Below are positions 36,901 through 49,848 of a stretch of DNA of 64,000 nucleotides, one piece after another; positions within the stretch are counted from its first letter, which is position 1; every line of letters begins with the position of its first letter. Source of the stretch: Monilinia fructicola (lineage: Eukaryota; Ascomycota; Leotiomycetes; Helotiales; Sclerotiniaceae); contig VICG01000015.1 in the NCBI GenBank assembly GCA_008692225.1, forward strand, positions 1,133,001 to 1,197,000, read 5' to 3'. Made by a program: the position numbers and the translations under genes. Under the pieces are notes generated by a model. It did not search any database and was not told the DNA's origin. It was given only the letters and a program-made list of their open reading frames with translations.

Positions 36901-37443
36901 AAATTTCTTAATATTATGGCCGGAAGAGCAACTGCTCATATTAAAAGTATGAAATCTATTGATTGGGAAGATGGAAGCAGAGGCAGCTCTATCAATGCGT
37001 ATATGGAAACGATGACGAAAGAGACCCTCACATTGCATAAAGTTTTAAACAAGCATCTCCCGGCGATGACTGTGCAAATGATTATGGAGCTGGTATTTAA
37101 AAGTTTCAGGGAGCAATTGGGGAAGGCGTTCGGGGATGTGGTGTTGGGCAGTGAGGATGCCAAGGCACGGTACGTATTTTTTTAATTATCTGCTCTAATG
37201 TCTTGCGATTAATAAGGAAACAGAATGCTTCGTGATGCAGAATACTTCAAGACCCGCGTCGGTGGTCTCGATGGGGCATATGATGCAGGTGATCACATCA
37301 TCAAAGTCGTCCAGGATAAGGATGTCCCAAGGAGCTCAACTTCTCCTCCGCCTCCAACTACATCTCCTCCTGATACAACCCAAGCCACTCCTCCAGTAGA
37401 AGGGAGTCAACCGGTGTCAGAAAATGGCAACGGAAACATCTAA
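33958..37443 (+). CDS. VPS54: GARP complex subunit Vps54
   Basis: Vps54 is part of the GARP tethering complex, which captures endosome-derived vesicles at the trans-Golgi. Four exons (33958-34040, 34093-34217, 34265-37169, 37224-37443) give 1110 residues, in the expected range. The N-terminal 200 residues are Ser/Pro-rich and disordered. The Vps54 N-terminal coiled-coil region follows (about 260-420; a segment with KIVNLQRRKENLKQL). The conserved C-terminal Vps54-like domain starts near residue 890 (ALAAQATSFISVLIPYIREY, later ATAHIKSMKSIDWE). The last exon is Pro/Ser/Thr-rich. Intron 2 has two possible acceptors; only the proximal one (CTAG ending 34264, with CTAATAC ten bases upstream) keeps the frame, while the TTACAG 20 bases further would break it. 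An exocyst or COG subunit is a less likely alternative. Confidence 0.92.
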
Positions 37444-38583
37444 AACCGAAATTTATTTTTTGAACTGGCGCTCCGTAGATACCTTGCACTCCTTATTAAA
37501 TGACCGTAGCAGTGAAACGGAGCCTACAAGGGAACGGGAAAGAAGGGCTTAATGCAAGTAAGACAGTTGTAGATAGATACCTCGATCTCGTTGATACGAG
37601 GCGACTGCCATTGAAAATGTATGTATATTATTGATTATCCAACAATAGGTGCACGAATTTATGGACCGCCTATCCAGTGTTGAAAGATCCTCACCCTTCC
37701 AACCTGCACCCAATTCATTCAAAACATATAATTTCACAGTCCGATTGTTGTTGAGTGATTCCATTACATACCAACACAATATCATCGAATATGAATTTCA
37801 CATCGCTCCACGAGTCCGTGCAGCGAGGATCGCGTTTCCGTACAACAAAGCTCGTGACAACTGGTGCTCGCTCATCTGGTATCCGCAAACACTTCAACGG
37901 GCACCGAAGAGTTTGTGATATTCACCTGCAACTCTCTCGCTCCGATTTAGTGAATTCGGTGCTACAAGTCATGAAACATCTATCGTCAATTTCTCACACC
38001 TAATTTATCGTTAGCTCTAGCTCTAGCTCTAGATGTCATCTTTATCTCCGTCGGAAGAGGCTTGATGGTACTACTATTGAGCGATGAGACTTCACGTTTA
38101 GCCAACGACTATCAATAACATATCTATGCAGATGTACTCTCCGAAAACCAAAAAAAACCGTATTAGTAATGAAATGAGATCCCACTGAAATCTTTCAGAT
38201 CATTTATTCGGAAGGCTGTAAAGTAGACTATAAGGATTTGATTATCTGTATATCTAACTATTTTATTTTGAGATAACACCGTATGGTAGAGATCGTTATC
38301 ATACGTTCATTGCAACTCCAGCCCATTGACTATCTCTCATCATCTAGTGTATCCGGCTCATGCATGGTGGTAGTACAAGCAGATCATAGCCATCCCAATC
38401 ATGAAATCGTTATTCTATTCTCGTAATAAACCAACCGAAAAAAGAAGACAGGTCGTAAAATCCATTTCATCTCATGATAGATCATGCCATGTAACATCAG
38501 GAATAACCCATGCCGTCCAAATATCGCCATGCTTATCAGAAACACCAAAGAAGAAAAGTCAAAAGAACCAGAAAATTTCAGAC
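37444..38583. other. Convergent intergenic region, VPS54 to XRN1
   Basis: This holds the 3' flanks of convergent genes, moderately AT-rich, with a short CTAGCT repeat at 38014-38031. Several short open frames in both directions have no family features. No RNA gene was recognised. Confidence 0.5.
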
Positions 38584-41500
38584 CTAGGCTTGTGGAGGGT
38601 GTGGAGCACCACCTCTGCCTCTCGAGGCACCTCGACCTCTACCACCTCGACCTCTACCTCTGCCTCGTGAATCCAATGCTGATGGCGGAGCAACGTTGTT
38701 GTATGATACGCTACCAGCTGCAGGACTGCCACCTCTACCGCCGGCAAATGGATTTCCACGACCTCGGGTGCCATTAGCATTACCGCTAGTATTCACAGGT
38801 GTGGTATCACGAATAGTCATGGTGCTATGGACTGCCGGGGTAGCATTATCGCTGGCATTGCCATATGCATTTCCGTTGGCAAATCCACCACGGCCACGTC
38901 CACCACGAGGGGCAAAGTTTCCGCGTTGCCCTGCAACAGCACCACGGAAGGAACCTCGAAGTGGAGGAGGTGGCCCAGATTCTCTATATTGTTGACCTCT
39001 TCCATATCCATAGCCACCATTGACTGTCAAAGGCGTGCTAGTTGGAGCCGGTCTCTTCTCAGCAGCGGCTCTGGAACCTGCAATCAATTGCTTGTTGGTA
39101 AGATTGAGTACACTAGAAATTGGTATTGTGGATCCACGGAACGGGGAGCATCGTTCACCAAGAGTTGTACCACTCATGAAAGTAACATCGAATAGAACAT
39201 CAAGGAGGGTGGTTCGTGGAGTGCGGGAGATACCCACAACAGTACCGCGTGTAGCGATAGGAACACGTCCAGAATCTGCGACATAAACAACACGGTCACC
39301 CAGAGCAAACTTCTGGTTTCCGCAACGATGTTCAGCATCAGATGGTTTCAAAAGTGCACCACGGGGAACAGCTTTGAGAGTCGTACGTTGAGGGTAAGGA
39401 CCGTTCGCCAAAGCCTGTTCGGCCGCTTGTTCGATAGCCATTACAGTATCAGAGTCAAGCTGCTCAGCGTCCAAAGGAACCTTTTCAAAATTCTTCGACT
39501 CGATGGTCTTTAGCCATGCCACAATCTCCTTAATACTGGCACCAGGGAAGTCAGACTCCTCATAATCATTCCCTTGAGGTTTTCTCTGAATGCCGGCAAA
39601 GAAATGAGGAAATTTAGTCATATAAGTGCTGATGAGTTCTATGGCTTTGTTGCTGAACTCCCAACCATTATCAGCTCGTCGTGAATAACCCAAAACTTTG
39701 AGTTTCTTGCCTTCAAATTTGAGGTTCAGTCCTAAGTTGACGCGGAGTTGACCTACGGCAGAGACTTGAAAAGATGAGGTAATCTTGCTAAGTACTAAGG
39801 GGTGCAACCCGAGCATTTTAGCAACCGCAAAAGATGGCGTATATTGAGTAGTGCTTTTGGCGTTGTGAACAATATTTCTTCCAAATTCTATTTCTTTGCC
39901 CTTAATTGTTGACAAAGATATCTGAAGTTTGTGATCTACGTGACCTTCGACCAGTCCTGGTCGGCCATAGTTGAAGTCTCCAAGGAAGAATATCCTATCA
40001 TCAACAGGGAATTCCTCTTCTACAGGCAAAGCAGCTTTCTCCAAGAATCGCTGATCTTCGCTGATAACTTCATCCACTACAACTTGCGAAGCATACTCTG
40101 TATCCTGGCCAGGAATAACAGCATATTCTTTGACGGTTGCACCATCATCCATTTTCTTCAAACCTTTCAACATCTCCACGTGAGTGAGAGATTCCACTGG
40201 CCCAATAATGACACCGAGGCGCTTGCTATAAGTGTTTTCGATTCGTTCAGCTTTCTTGCGGAAGTCATCGATTTCACGAGGCCCGTGTGCTCGAGTAATA
40301 GGTTGACCACTGGCATCTTCGGACGGCAAATAATCGAATAATTCATCAGAAACCTTGACAACTTTACCTTCCTGTAAGAAAGGATAACCAACAAATACTC
40401 TTTTACCAAGTTTTTGTTGCGCTGTCTTGACATTTGTTCGAACTTCACAGTCTTCGATTGTAACAACCATACTTTCGTTACGGCTGTCTGATTGGAAAAC
40501 ATTTACTCCGTGAAAACCTAAGGTAGCGTTGTATGGGAGATAGTTCAAACTTGGGAACCCAGCGAGAGCTGCAGATCCAAGTTTGGCTCCATCCATGAGG
40601 CCATGGTAAAAATCCAGGCCCTCGATGGTCGGTAGGTCGAAAATATTTTCAACGCAGTGGCAGTGGGAAATATCTGGGAAGATACCCATCAGTGAAGATG
40701 GATAGGTAAAGTCAACATCTGGGTCGTATGTAAACTTCAAAGAAACACCAAACTCATTCCTAGCCTTCTCGGCATCGCTGAGCAGATTATTCTTCGTGGC
40801 CATGGCATCCAACAAACGTTTTTCATCGATGAATGGAATCTTGACCACGGCTTCCCACTCCATTTTCTTTCCGTTCATATCCAACTCGAAATCTCGGGGG
40901 TAGAAATCGATGATAGGAGAAGCGGGATTTGTCATAAGATCGTGATACACTGTCGGAACAATCTTTTTACTACGATCAGGTAGCACACCCATTAGTTGTT
41001 CAAATGGATGAAATGGCTGACCAAGCTTGAAATTGATATCCGCCTTGAGTCCTTTTATGACATCTATTGAATTTGTTAGCAATAATGATATGTTTTAACC
41101 AGAGAAAACTTACCAGAGATCATCGGCGAATAGTGATATTGGTAATACCACGGCCATGACACAACGCCACGATAATAGTAGTAAAGAACCCACTGCAAGC
41201 CCTGAACATAATTCTCGCACAACTTCGTCAACTCTGTTTCGTTCTTTCGGTCCCATTCGAACTTGCCCTCATAGTATTTGTCCTTCCACTCTTGGAACTT
41301 CTCTTCGTACTTGCGGTCCATCTCAGCTTGCGCTTGCTCTTTAGTAACATCGAGAACTTCTGCTTTGTCGTATCGTTTAACAATGCGCATGATTGCAAGT
41401 TGAGATTCTTCCTCTTCATCATCGTCTTCTTCGTCCTCGGCACCGAGCTTAGCTGGGAATGAAAGCTGCATATGACGTTCGCCATCATCATTTTGTACTG

Positions 41501-42850
41501 TTTTCCATTCCAGGTGTAGGCTCTCTGCAAGATCCTGCGCAAATTTTCTGTCAGCTGCGGGCAGCTTATTAGACAGATCCAATGGTTCAGTTCCTCTCTT
41601 TTGAACGTAAGATTTGACTTGTTTCCATATTTGTTGCTGTGCCGTGGTCATGACAAGTTTGCCTTTGTTCTTACCCTTTACCATGACATCTTCCTTCGAC
41701 ATCTGCTTTGCCTTGAACCATGATGAATCTGCGCTTTCATGTTCGAAAAATCTGTACTCGACGTGGGATAGTTCGTCAAGCAAGATTGCCAGTCGACTCA
41801 TGTTAATAACCCCTCCCTCATTGATATACCCACCACCCTTAGGCAAAACAGTTTTATATATCTTGAACATCAAAGCCAATGCTCCTTCGTTAATATGTAA
41901 ATTCGGAAGATTCGGTAGGAAATCGTTTCCGACAAAGAATGCCATAAGAATGAAATCATCAATAACACGCTCGAGATCGAATGGGAAATCTAGAACCCCC
42001 TCTTCCTTTAACTCCTGAAATTCCAGTTCCAAGTACTCTCTAACAATGCAAAGATGCATCAAATAGAAGTTTTGATGCTCCAACTCCTTCGACTTGGCTT
42101 TACTCTGTCTGCCAAAGGTAACTTCTTCACGGAGGAGACAGAAATGAGGGTCATGACTTAACAATCCCAACATGATCAAATCTGCATCTAATCCGTACAG
42201 ACAATGGCGCCTGTTAGGATCGTAATCTGGCTGTGCTTTCTTGAGGCGAATGTACTCCATAATTTTGTGCTCTCCCTCTCCTGGTACCTCATGACCTGAG
42301 AGTACGATCTCAGTTCCTTGCCAATCCACGTCCTCAGAGATTTTCTTTGCGATGAAATATTTTAGTTGAAGGGTCAACTTTTGCATAAACTCCGTGCCTA
42401 AAGATGATTAGCTTGAATAACATCATCTTCTCGAGTTAACTTACCTGGTGTAATTGAATTACTATCAAACGCCTCTTCTTTTGGCATTTCTTTTCCTTCC
42501 CGAATTGCCTTCTCTCGAGCATTCTCAACATCTAATGCTGTTCTGAATCTTCGAGCTCGTTGTTGATTCATCTTTGCGCGAGGGGCCACTCCATCTACAG
42601 CCATGAAGAAAAGCTGCTTTGGCTTAATCTTTCCGTAAAGATGCTCAATGTAATTAAAGATTGCAATGAACATCTGCTCTTCTGACATACGAAAGGTCGC
42701 ATCGTCGGAGTCTTTATGTGTACAGTTATGAATGATACCATTCATATCCAAATACAGACAGTCGAACTCTGGTATTCTATTCTCCGCAATCAACTGTGAG
42801 ATCGAGGGATATCTCTCGCTCATCCATCTGAAAAACTTTGGAACACCCAT
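38584..42850 (-). CDS. XRN1: 5'-3' exoribonuclease 1 (Xrn1/Kem1)
   Basis: This is the cytoplasmic exonuclease that degrades decapped mRNA from the 5' end. Three minus-strand exons (42850-42445, 42397-41114, 41063-38584) give 1389 residues. The protein starts MGVPKFFRWMSERYP, the hallmark of XRN nucleases. The catalytic acidic residues lie in LYLDMNGIIHNC, the GHEVPGEGEHKI segment and GLDADLIMLGL, with a further FFVGNDFLP motif. An acidic patch (EDEEDDDEEEE) lies in the middle. After the nuclease core come the Xrn1-specific PAZ/KOW/SH3-like regions (for example KFALGDRVVYVADSGRVP). The C-terminus is an RGG/RGRG-rich tail, probably RNA- or decapping-factor-binding. The nuclear paralogue Rat1/Xrn2 is excluded by the Xrn1-specific C-terminal domains. 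It is divergent from HAT2 and convergent with VPS54. Confidence 0.96.
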
Positions 42851-43402
42851 GATGTCGAAATAATGCGCAGTTTGCGCGAGATGCTTCTGATCTTATAGTA
42901 TAGAAGGTTTGCGATTTGAAGTTATAGTTTGTATGTTGGTGTGGCGGCGCACTTTGTTGATACCACGAAGTGCAAATGAGGGTAGAAAATGCTATAGCTT
43001 TGAGCACCTTTGAAGAACGGAGGGCTTGATTAATCCTTCTTGTGTATAGATTGCCACGATGGGCTTGGTAGGTGAAGGTGGTAAATGCTTGGGAAATAAT
43101 TTGGTTGACCTCCTTCGACAATATCGACAAGCTCTCCCACTTAACCTTACACAATCGTCACAATAAAGGCTAGCGGCCGTCGGGAGCCGGCCCTAACTAT
43201 AACCGACCCACCCAATCGCGACTCTAGAGCGCGTCTTCCTAGCTGCAGAGCTCTTTTAAACGCAGAAGACAAGTTTTAATATAATCAATATATTCACAGA
43301 ACTACTTCATAAGTCCCGAAACATCTCAAGCGTCTCGAACAACATAGTAAAATCTTTGCTTTGGACTCTCTTACAAATCTCGACCAGAAAATCACCGCCA
43401 AT
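42851..43402. promoter_or_regulatory. Divergent promoter between XRN1 and HAT2
   Basis: The 552 bp between the two start codons contain a GC-rich centre (43165-43260, with AGAGCGCGTC and CCGGCC), which is the likely promoter core. No TATA box is evident on either side, as expected for housekeeping genes. Confidence 0.55.
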
Positions 43403-45053
<1,651 letters not shown>

Positions 45054-46810
45054 AATTAATGGGGATGAATGTGTGGAGAGCGAGGCAGGAAAGAAGATGG
45101 TCAAATACCCGAGCGTTGTTGAATGTACGAATGGAATGAATGGTAGAGGAGCGAGACTAAAGGGAGTTCACGCATGCATTACCTCTTTTTTACGATTGAC
45201 CGCGGCGTTGACATGGCTTGACGTTATCTATTTGGCTAGCCGGTAGACAGGCTGATAATGATAAATATACTCAAATATAACCCGAGTGGCATGATAAGAA
45301 TTGTGTTACACTCTTCTAAGTCAAATGTTTTTGATGGCTTGGGTTTCCAAAAGATTCAGGTCTGCATATTCCTGGATACATACAGGCAATCTTTGGATGC
45401 TCAACGTTCGATCATGTACTTAAGCTACACTGAGAATAAACTGTGTCCTGTATTGTATCTATACAAGTCTAACTAATTTCACAGACTTGGAGGGACTAGC
45501 GCCAGAGTAAATGGTTCTTGAACAACTCGAACTCGCAAACATAGAACACATTACTCCACTCTCGCCTCTGTAGTCTCTCTATGCTGAGATTGAATCTCGA
45601 AATAGCTTTGTGAGGTATAAACATCTTGTCATCGAGACACCGCCAATAATTAAGGAAGGAAGAATTCCAAAGTTACTTACCTCCCGAGACAACGCAGTGT
45701 CATGACAGCGACAAAGACGCAGCGCACGTGCGAAACTGGACAAGAACCGCGACGGCATCATCATATTGTGCACACTCGTACCAAAGCACTTTTCACTTAC
45801 CGGACCCGTGCCTTGCCTGGTAGTAATTGTGGTTTAGCGAGATGCTGCACGCAATATAAGGTTAGAACAGGAAAGGGGGTGCTGTTCTTTTATTTGGGGA
45901 TAGAATCTCGGGTTTGGATGAGGGTCTACGGTATTATGGTGCTTTGGGAGGAGACTTCTTGCTAGAGAGATGACTATTACGATGGTGTAGAGTCCTTGGG
46001 TATTTTGGCCACAGGAGAAGAGAGAGGTAGGTGTTCATGTGGAATTTGAGTTCAACGCTATGAAAATAGTCTTCCTGCAAGACCAGGGATCTATCGCGAG
46101 TTCATGAGTTTTCCCCTAGGTGATCTCTCCAATGATCTGATTGTACGAGTTATTCTACATGTTTCCTGGTGGCAATTGTCTTTTCAGTTTTCCACTAACC
46201 CTAATCGAAGCAATGGATATTATATTATTGAGGACCAACATGACAACCTCTCAAAGGAGACGCTGGTAAACAGAAATTTTTTTAATACAACGTTGTTAAA
46301 GGGTAAACATCATATTATGATAGAACCTGCACTTATCCCTTCCATAATCTCTCAATGACATGTTAGACACCCACGCATTTAAATTGTGTTTTACTATAGT
46401 TACAACTTTCCGTTAGATTCGAAGCATTGGCACTTTTGTATCCTCGAAAGGAACCGTTGACTACATACAAGGGCAACTGAGCACCTATCTCCCCCAGCCG
46501 CAAAAAGTCACACGATTACCAGAAACATCACCCTGCACCAATAAGAATAATATCATCTCACAAATGTTAATGTAAAGTGTTGATTTCGTGGAGAGGTTTT
46601 CCAATAACAACTCCTAAATTCCCAAAAATGCTTTCCTTACCACATCCGAGTGGTCTAAATCCGCATGGTATGTTTTAGTAAGGGCAAAATTCCTCCCTCC
46701 CACTATCATCAGGTATAACTACACCTGCCCATCCCATCATCATATTCTGCCATAATATAGTACCCAATTCATCATGATCTTATTATCCCTTCTCACCTTA
46801 AAACATTCTT
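45054..46810. other. Convergent intergenic region, HAT2 to the Zn2Cys6 gene
   Basis: This holds the 3' flanks of convergent genes plus a GC-richer patch near 45.7 kb that contains one weak small-gene candidate on the minus strand. The rest (46.0-46.8 kb) is AT-rich with no gene, RNA or repeat recognised. Confidence 0.45.
45579..45764 (-). CDS. Weak candidate: 36-residue two-exon small protein
   Basis: The minus strand has an ATG triplet at 45764, an 84-bp frame, a GTAAGT donor at 45680, an AAAG acceptor ending at 45606 and a 27-bp second exon ending in TAG at 45579. The N-terminus (MPSRFLSSFARALRLCRC) is Arg-rich and amphipathic, like a mitochondrial import signal. The intron length is a multiple of three, so the unspliced frame is open too. 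There is no family match and the product is tiny, so this may be chance. Confidence 0.2.
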   Translation of the reverse strand: MMMPSRFLSSFARALRLCRCHDTALSREVSNFGILPSLIIGGVSMTRCLYLTKLFRDSISA

Positions 46811-49800
46811 TCATCTACCAGGAGTATTAGCCCCCATGAAAGGGCCGCTAAAAGGATTCGAAGGGTCGTGTTGTTGACTTTGACCATCCCCGCCAGGAGG
46901 TGAAGGTTCAAGATTCGTGGGGTAAAATTGGAAAGCTGGATCGACTGCATTTCCATTTCCTATAAATTGATCCCACTGTTCCTGTTTCATAGTCAGCATT
47001 TTCACTCCTCTTTTGGCTTACCGAAGATTCGGATAGAAAGAACTCACCCAGTCAAGATTCGCCGGTAAATCCATCATCCCAGGAGTATTACCGGCATTGC
47101 CAAACATTGAAAATGGGGATGCGCCTGCATTCATGTTGGCAAAAGGATTTATATTGTTATCCATCGCAAAGGGTGTGAGCCCACTGCTACTAGAATCCCC
47201 CATATTCATATTCATGTGTGTATATCCTGTTGAAGTTTGGCTCATGCTATTCAAAAGCGCTGCCGAGTTTGGCGATAAACCACCAGAAAGCATACCCAGA
47301 GTCATGGCTGCAGAGTGCTCGGGCTTAAGGTTCTGATCGAATTGTGAAAAAGTCTCGAGGGTAGTCATAGGTGCGGTAGAATTATTCGTTGCTGGTGCCC
47401 TAGAAGCCTTCAACTTCTCGAGAATGATATTTAAAGTTTTGCATGCTTTGAAGGCTTCCATCGATTCTTCCATGGTCTCACTCCAAATTTGTTGGGAATT
47501 TTCAAGAGCCTTGAACATATCGGCAAGTTGTTCCGGTTTCCAGAATTGTTTCTCGTTCGCTGGACCAATAGTATCATAATGAAGCTCTACGCATACTATC
47601 ATTGCGGCGAGTAGATAATCATGCTTGTTGAGGGATGAAATCGCCCATCTCATTGAACGTAACCGTCCTCCAGGCTTGGATTCAAGATGAAGTTTGTGTT
47701 GATGTCGAAGGATTTCCATGGCAGCATCGACACAAGCTCGACGGGAATGATGGTAGCGAGAGTTCTGTCTCGCCGGTGCAAGGTACTTGCGATGAAGAAC
47801 ACACATTGTCTTCTGCCAGAGGATATCTATGTTGAATCTGTTCATTAAAAGCGTCGCAGGATCATGCATACATTCTTCCATGGGTCGAAGTCGAAGGTGA
47901 GGCGCAATGTCGCGCCTTAATTCCCACAACTTATTGTCTCGTGCAATAACGTCATCATACGCAATGCCCTTGGGCCTAACGCTCTGTATTTCCTCCAATA
48001 TACAGTTCAATTCATTTGCTATGCTGAATTTTGTGAGCATGTAAGAAATAGGAGTGGGCTCAGTATTCGGCCTTGCGGGTGGCAAATATTTTGAATCTGG
48101 ACCAAACTCATCTTCAAATATATTTCGAGGAGGTTTCGTATCACAGTCGCTGCCACGAATCATACTTGGGAGTGCTAGTTGAAAAGAGAACATCGTGTCC
48201 ATCGCTCGCACAAATCCCCAAATTCGACGGCGCATCTCGCCTTGGAAAGGAGATATACCAGGAAAGTTGCTTGGGTCACGATGATAACCCATTCGCATCG
48301 ATAGTCTAGTTATCATGCCGATTATGACCCAAAGTCCAACTTCAGCGTCCCACCGGCTCGCATATTCGCCATGTACGTATAGAATCAATGTTTCAACCGT
48401 GTAAAGCGATGACTTTGTATAATCTGAATTCACAAGGCATTGAACCGTGCGCAGCCTATATTCACTAGCCAAGTCGAGCGTGCGATCTAGGAAAATAATC
48501 AGCATTGTGAGGCAATAAATACCGGTAGATCACTCAATAAACTTCTGGCAAGAGTGGGAATAATAAGTGGGCTCCTACCTTTCCATTCCGGTGGCTCGTC
48601 CCCAATCTTTTGGTACGACTGCATGGCTAAGCAAAGAACTGAGTACAAAAGACCTAGCCATACTATAGATATCCTTGACGGGTCTTGCCAATAGGTTTTT
48701 AGCTCCTTATGAAAAGTTGGAGAATGTATAATGTGTACAGCGGGGTCGTATGTGTTGAAATATCTGGTAAATGTTAGTTAAAGCTCCACTTCCTTGATGT
48801 CACTAAATGCGAACCTCGTGACGAGTTTATCAACTTCGGATCTAGGAGGGACTGCGTTTCGGAGCTCATCATCCGTGGCCTGAGTGTGTGCACTGAATAT
48901 AAATGCAGGACCGTCACTAGCAGGTGGCTTTTGAGATTTGATTTTTTCGTAGTTGTTTTCGAGTTCTTTTTTGTGATTGTTGAAATAAGTTTTTACTTCT
49001 GCGATCTGTTTCAAGGATTAGTAACTGTTTGTGATGCAAATGAAATTTGAAAGAACCTTGGAATGTCAATGAAAGACGGAAACTGGAAATTTTGCTAGAG
49101 GTCACTCATTGCCTAGAAGCGGCTTGTCCAGATACTTGATTCGGGTGAGTTGTCTAGCAACTTGCAGATTTGCATGCTGTGATAAAATGATGCATTGGTG
49201 AAGAAAATAGAATGAGTAACATACATCTGCTAAAACCAAATGCCAATGCGAATCTCCTAGATATGTTGTCTTTCCTTTATCAGGATCAACTTTCATGATA
49301 CCCAGTGAGTTAGCAACACCATCTACATCACTATCTTCATCACCCTCTTCTTTGATCATATCGTCGTCGTCTTGATCTAACTCGAGAGGAAAGGATGAGC
49401 GGGTACTATCGCTCTGAGAATGGTTAATGGCAGCAGCGGCAGCGGCTGGACCCGCAGACGAGGCACCGTTTGTCATCAAGGATAAAACTAAGCCTTCTAA
49501 ACGGTCAATACGATTTTGCATATCATCAGGACTGGTTGTTCCTTGACTTTGATTCTTCTTTCGTGTACCCGGTGCAGCATATGAGCAGGAGGAAGCGTCA
49601 CCTCTCCTCGTACAATTCTCACATGGGTGTGACCTGTTACACTTCAACCTGTTTTGTAAGAAAGATTAGTATATTCGTGCCAGATCAACTAGGTGCTGAC
49701 AGAATAAAACGGATCGGACTCACTTTCTGTGCCGGCAAGGCCCGCATGATAGTGGAATTCGATTTCTCTTTCGGACAACCCGATATTGGCCTTCTGGCGA

Positions 49801-49848
49801 GTGGCCTCCAGCACTGGAGGACGTAGTAGAAGGGGGTGTAGGAGTCAT
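46811..49848 (-). CDS. Zn2Cys6 transcription factor with fungal-specific TF domain
   Basis: This is a nuclear DNA-binding regulator of 844 residues. Six minus-strand exons (49848-49724, 49648-49225, 49005-48815, 48763-48579, 48486-47048, 46981-46811) close in frame. The binuclear zinc cluster near residues 33-61 has spacing C-x2-C-x6-C-x5-C-x2-C-x8-C and is split by intron 1 between its second and third cysteines. A short coiled segment (MQNRIDRLEGLVLSLM) for dimerisation and an acidic stretch follow. The fungal-specific transcription-factor domain starts near residue 247 (FNTYDPAVHIIHSPTF) and includes the characteristic RMGYHRDPSNFPGISPFQGE segment. The C-terminal 150 residues are Asn/Met/Ser-rich, probably an activation region. 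The target pathway cannot be told from sequence; no metabolic cluster is adjacent. Intron 2 (219 bp) is much longer than the others and may contain an alternative exon. Confidence 0.92.

Noticed and set aside
49102..49224. Extension of transcription-factor exon 2 through HANLQVARQLTRIKYLDKPL as a normal exon
   Set aside because: Including it puts the following conserved exon out of frame, so it is treated only as a possible poison exon.
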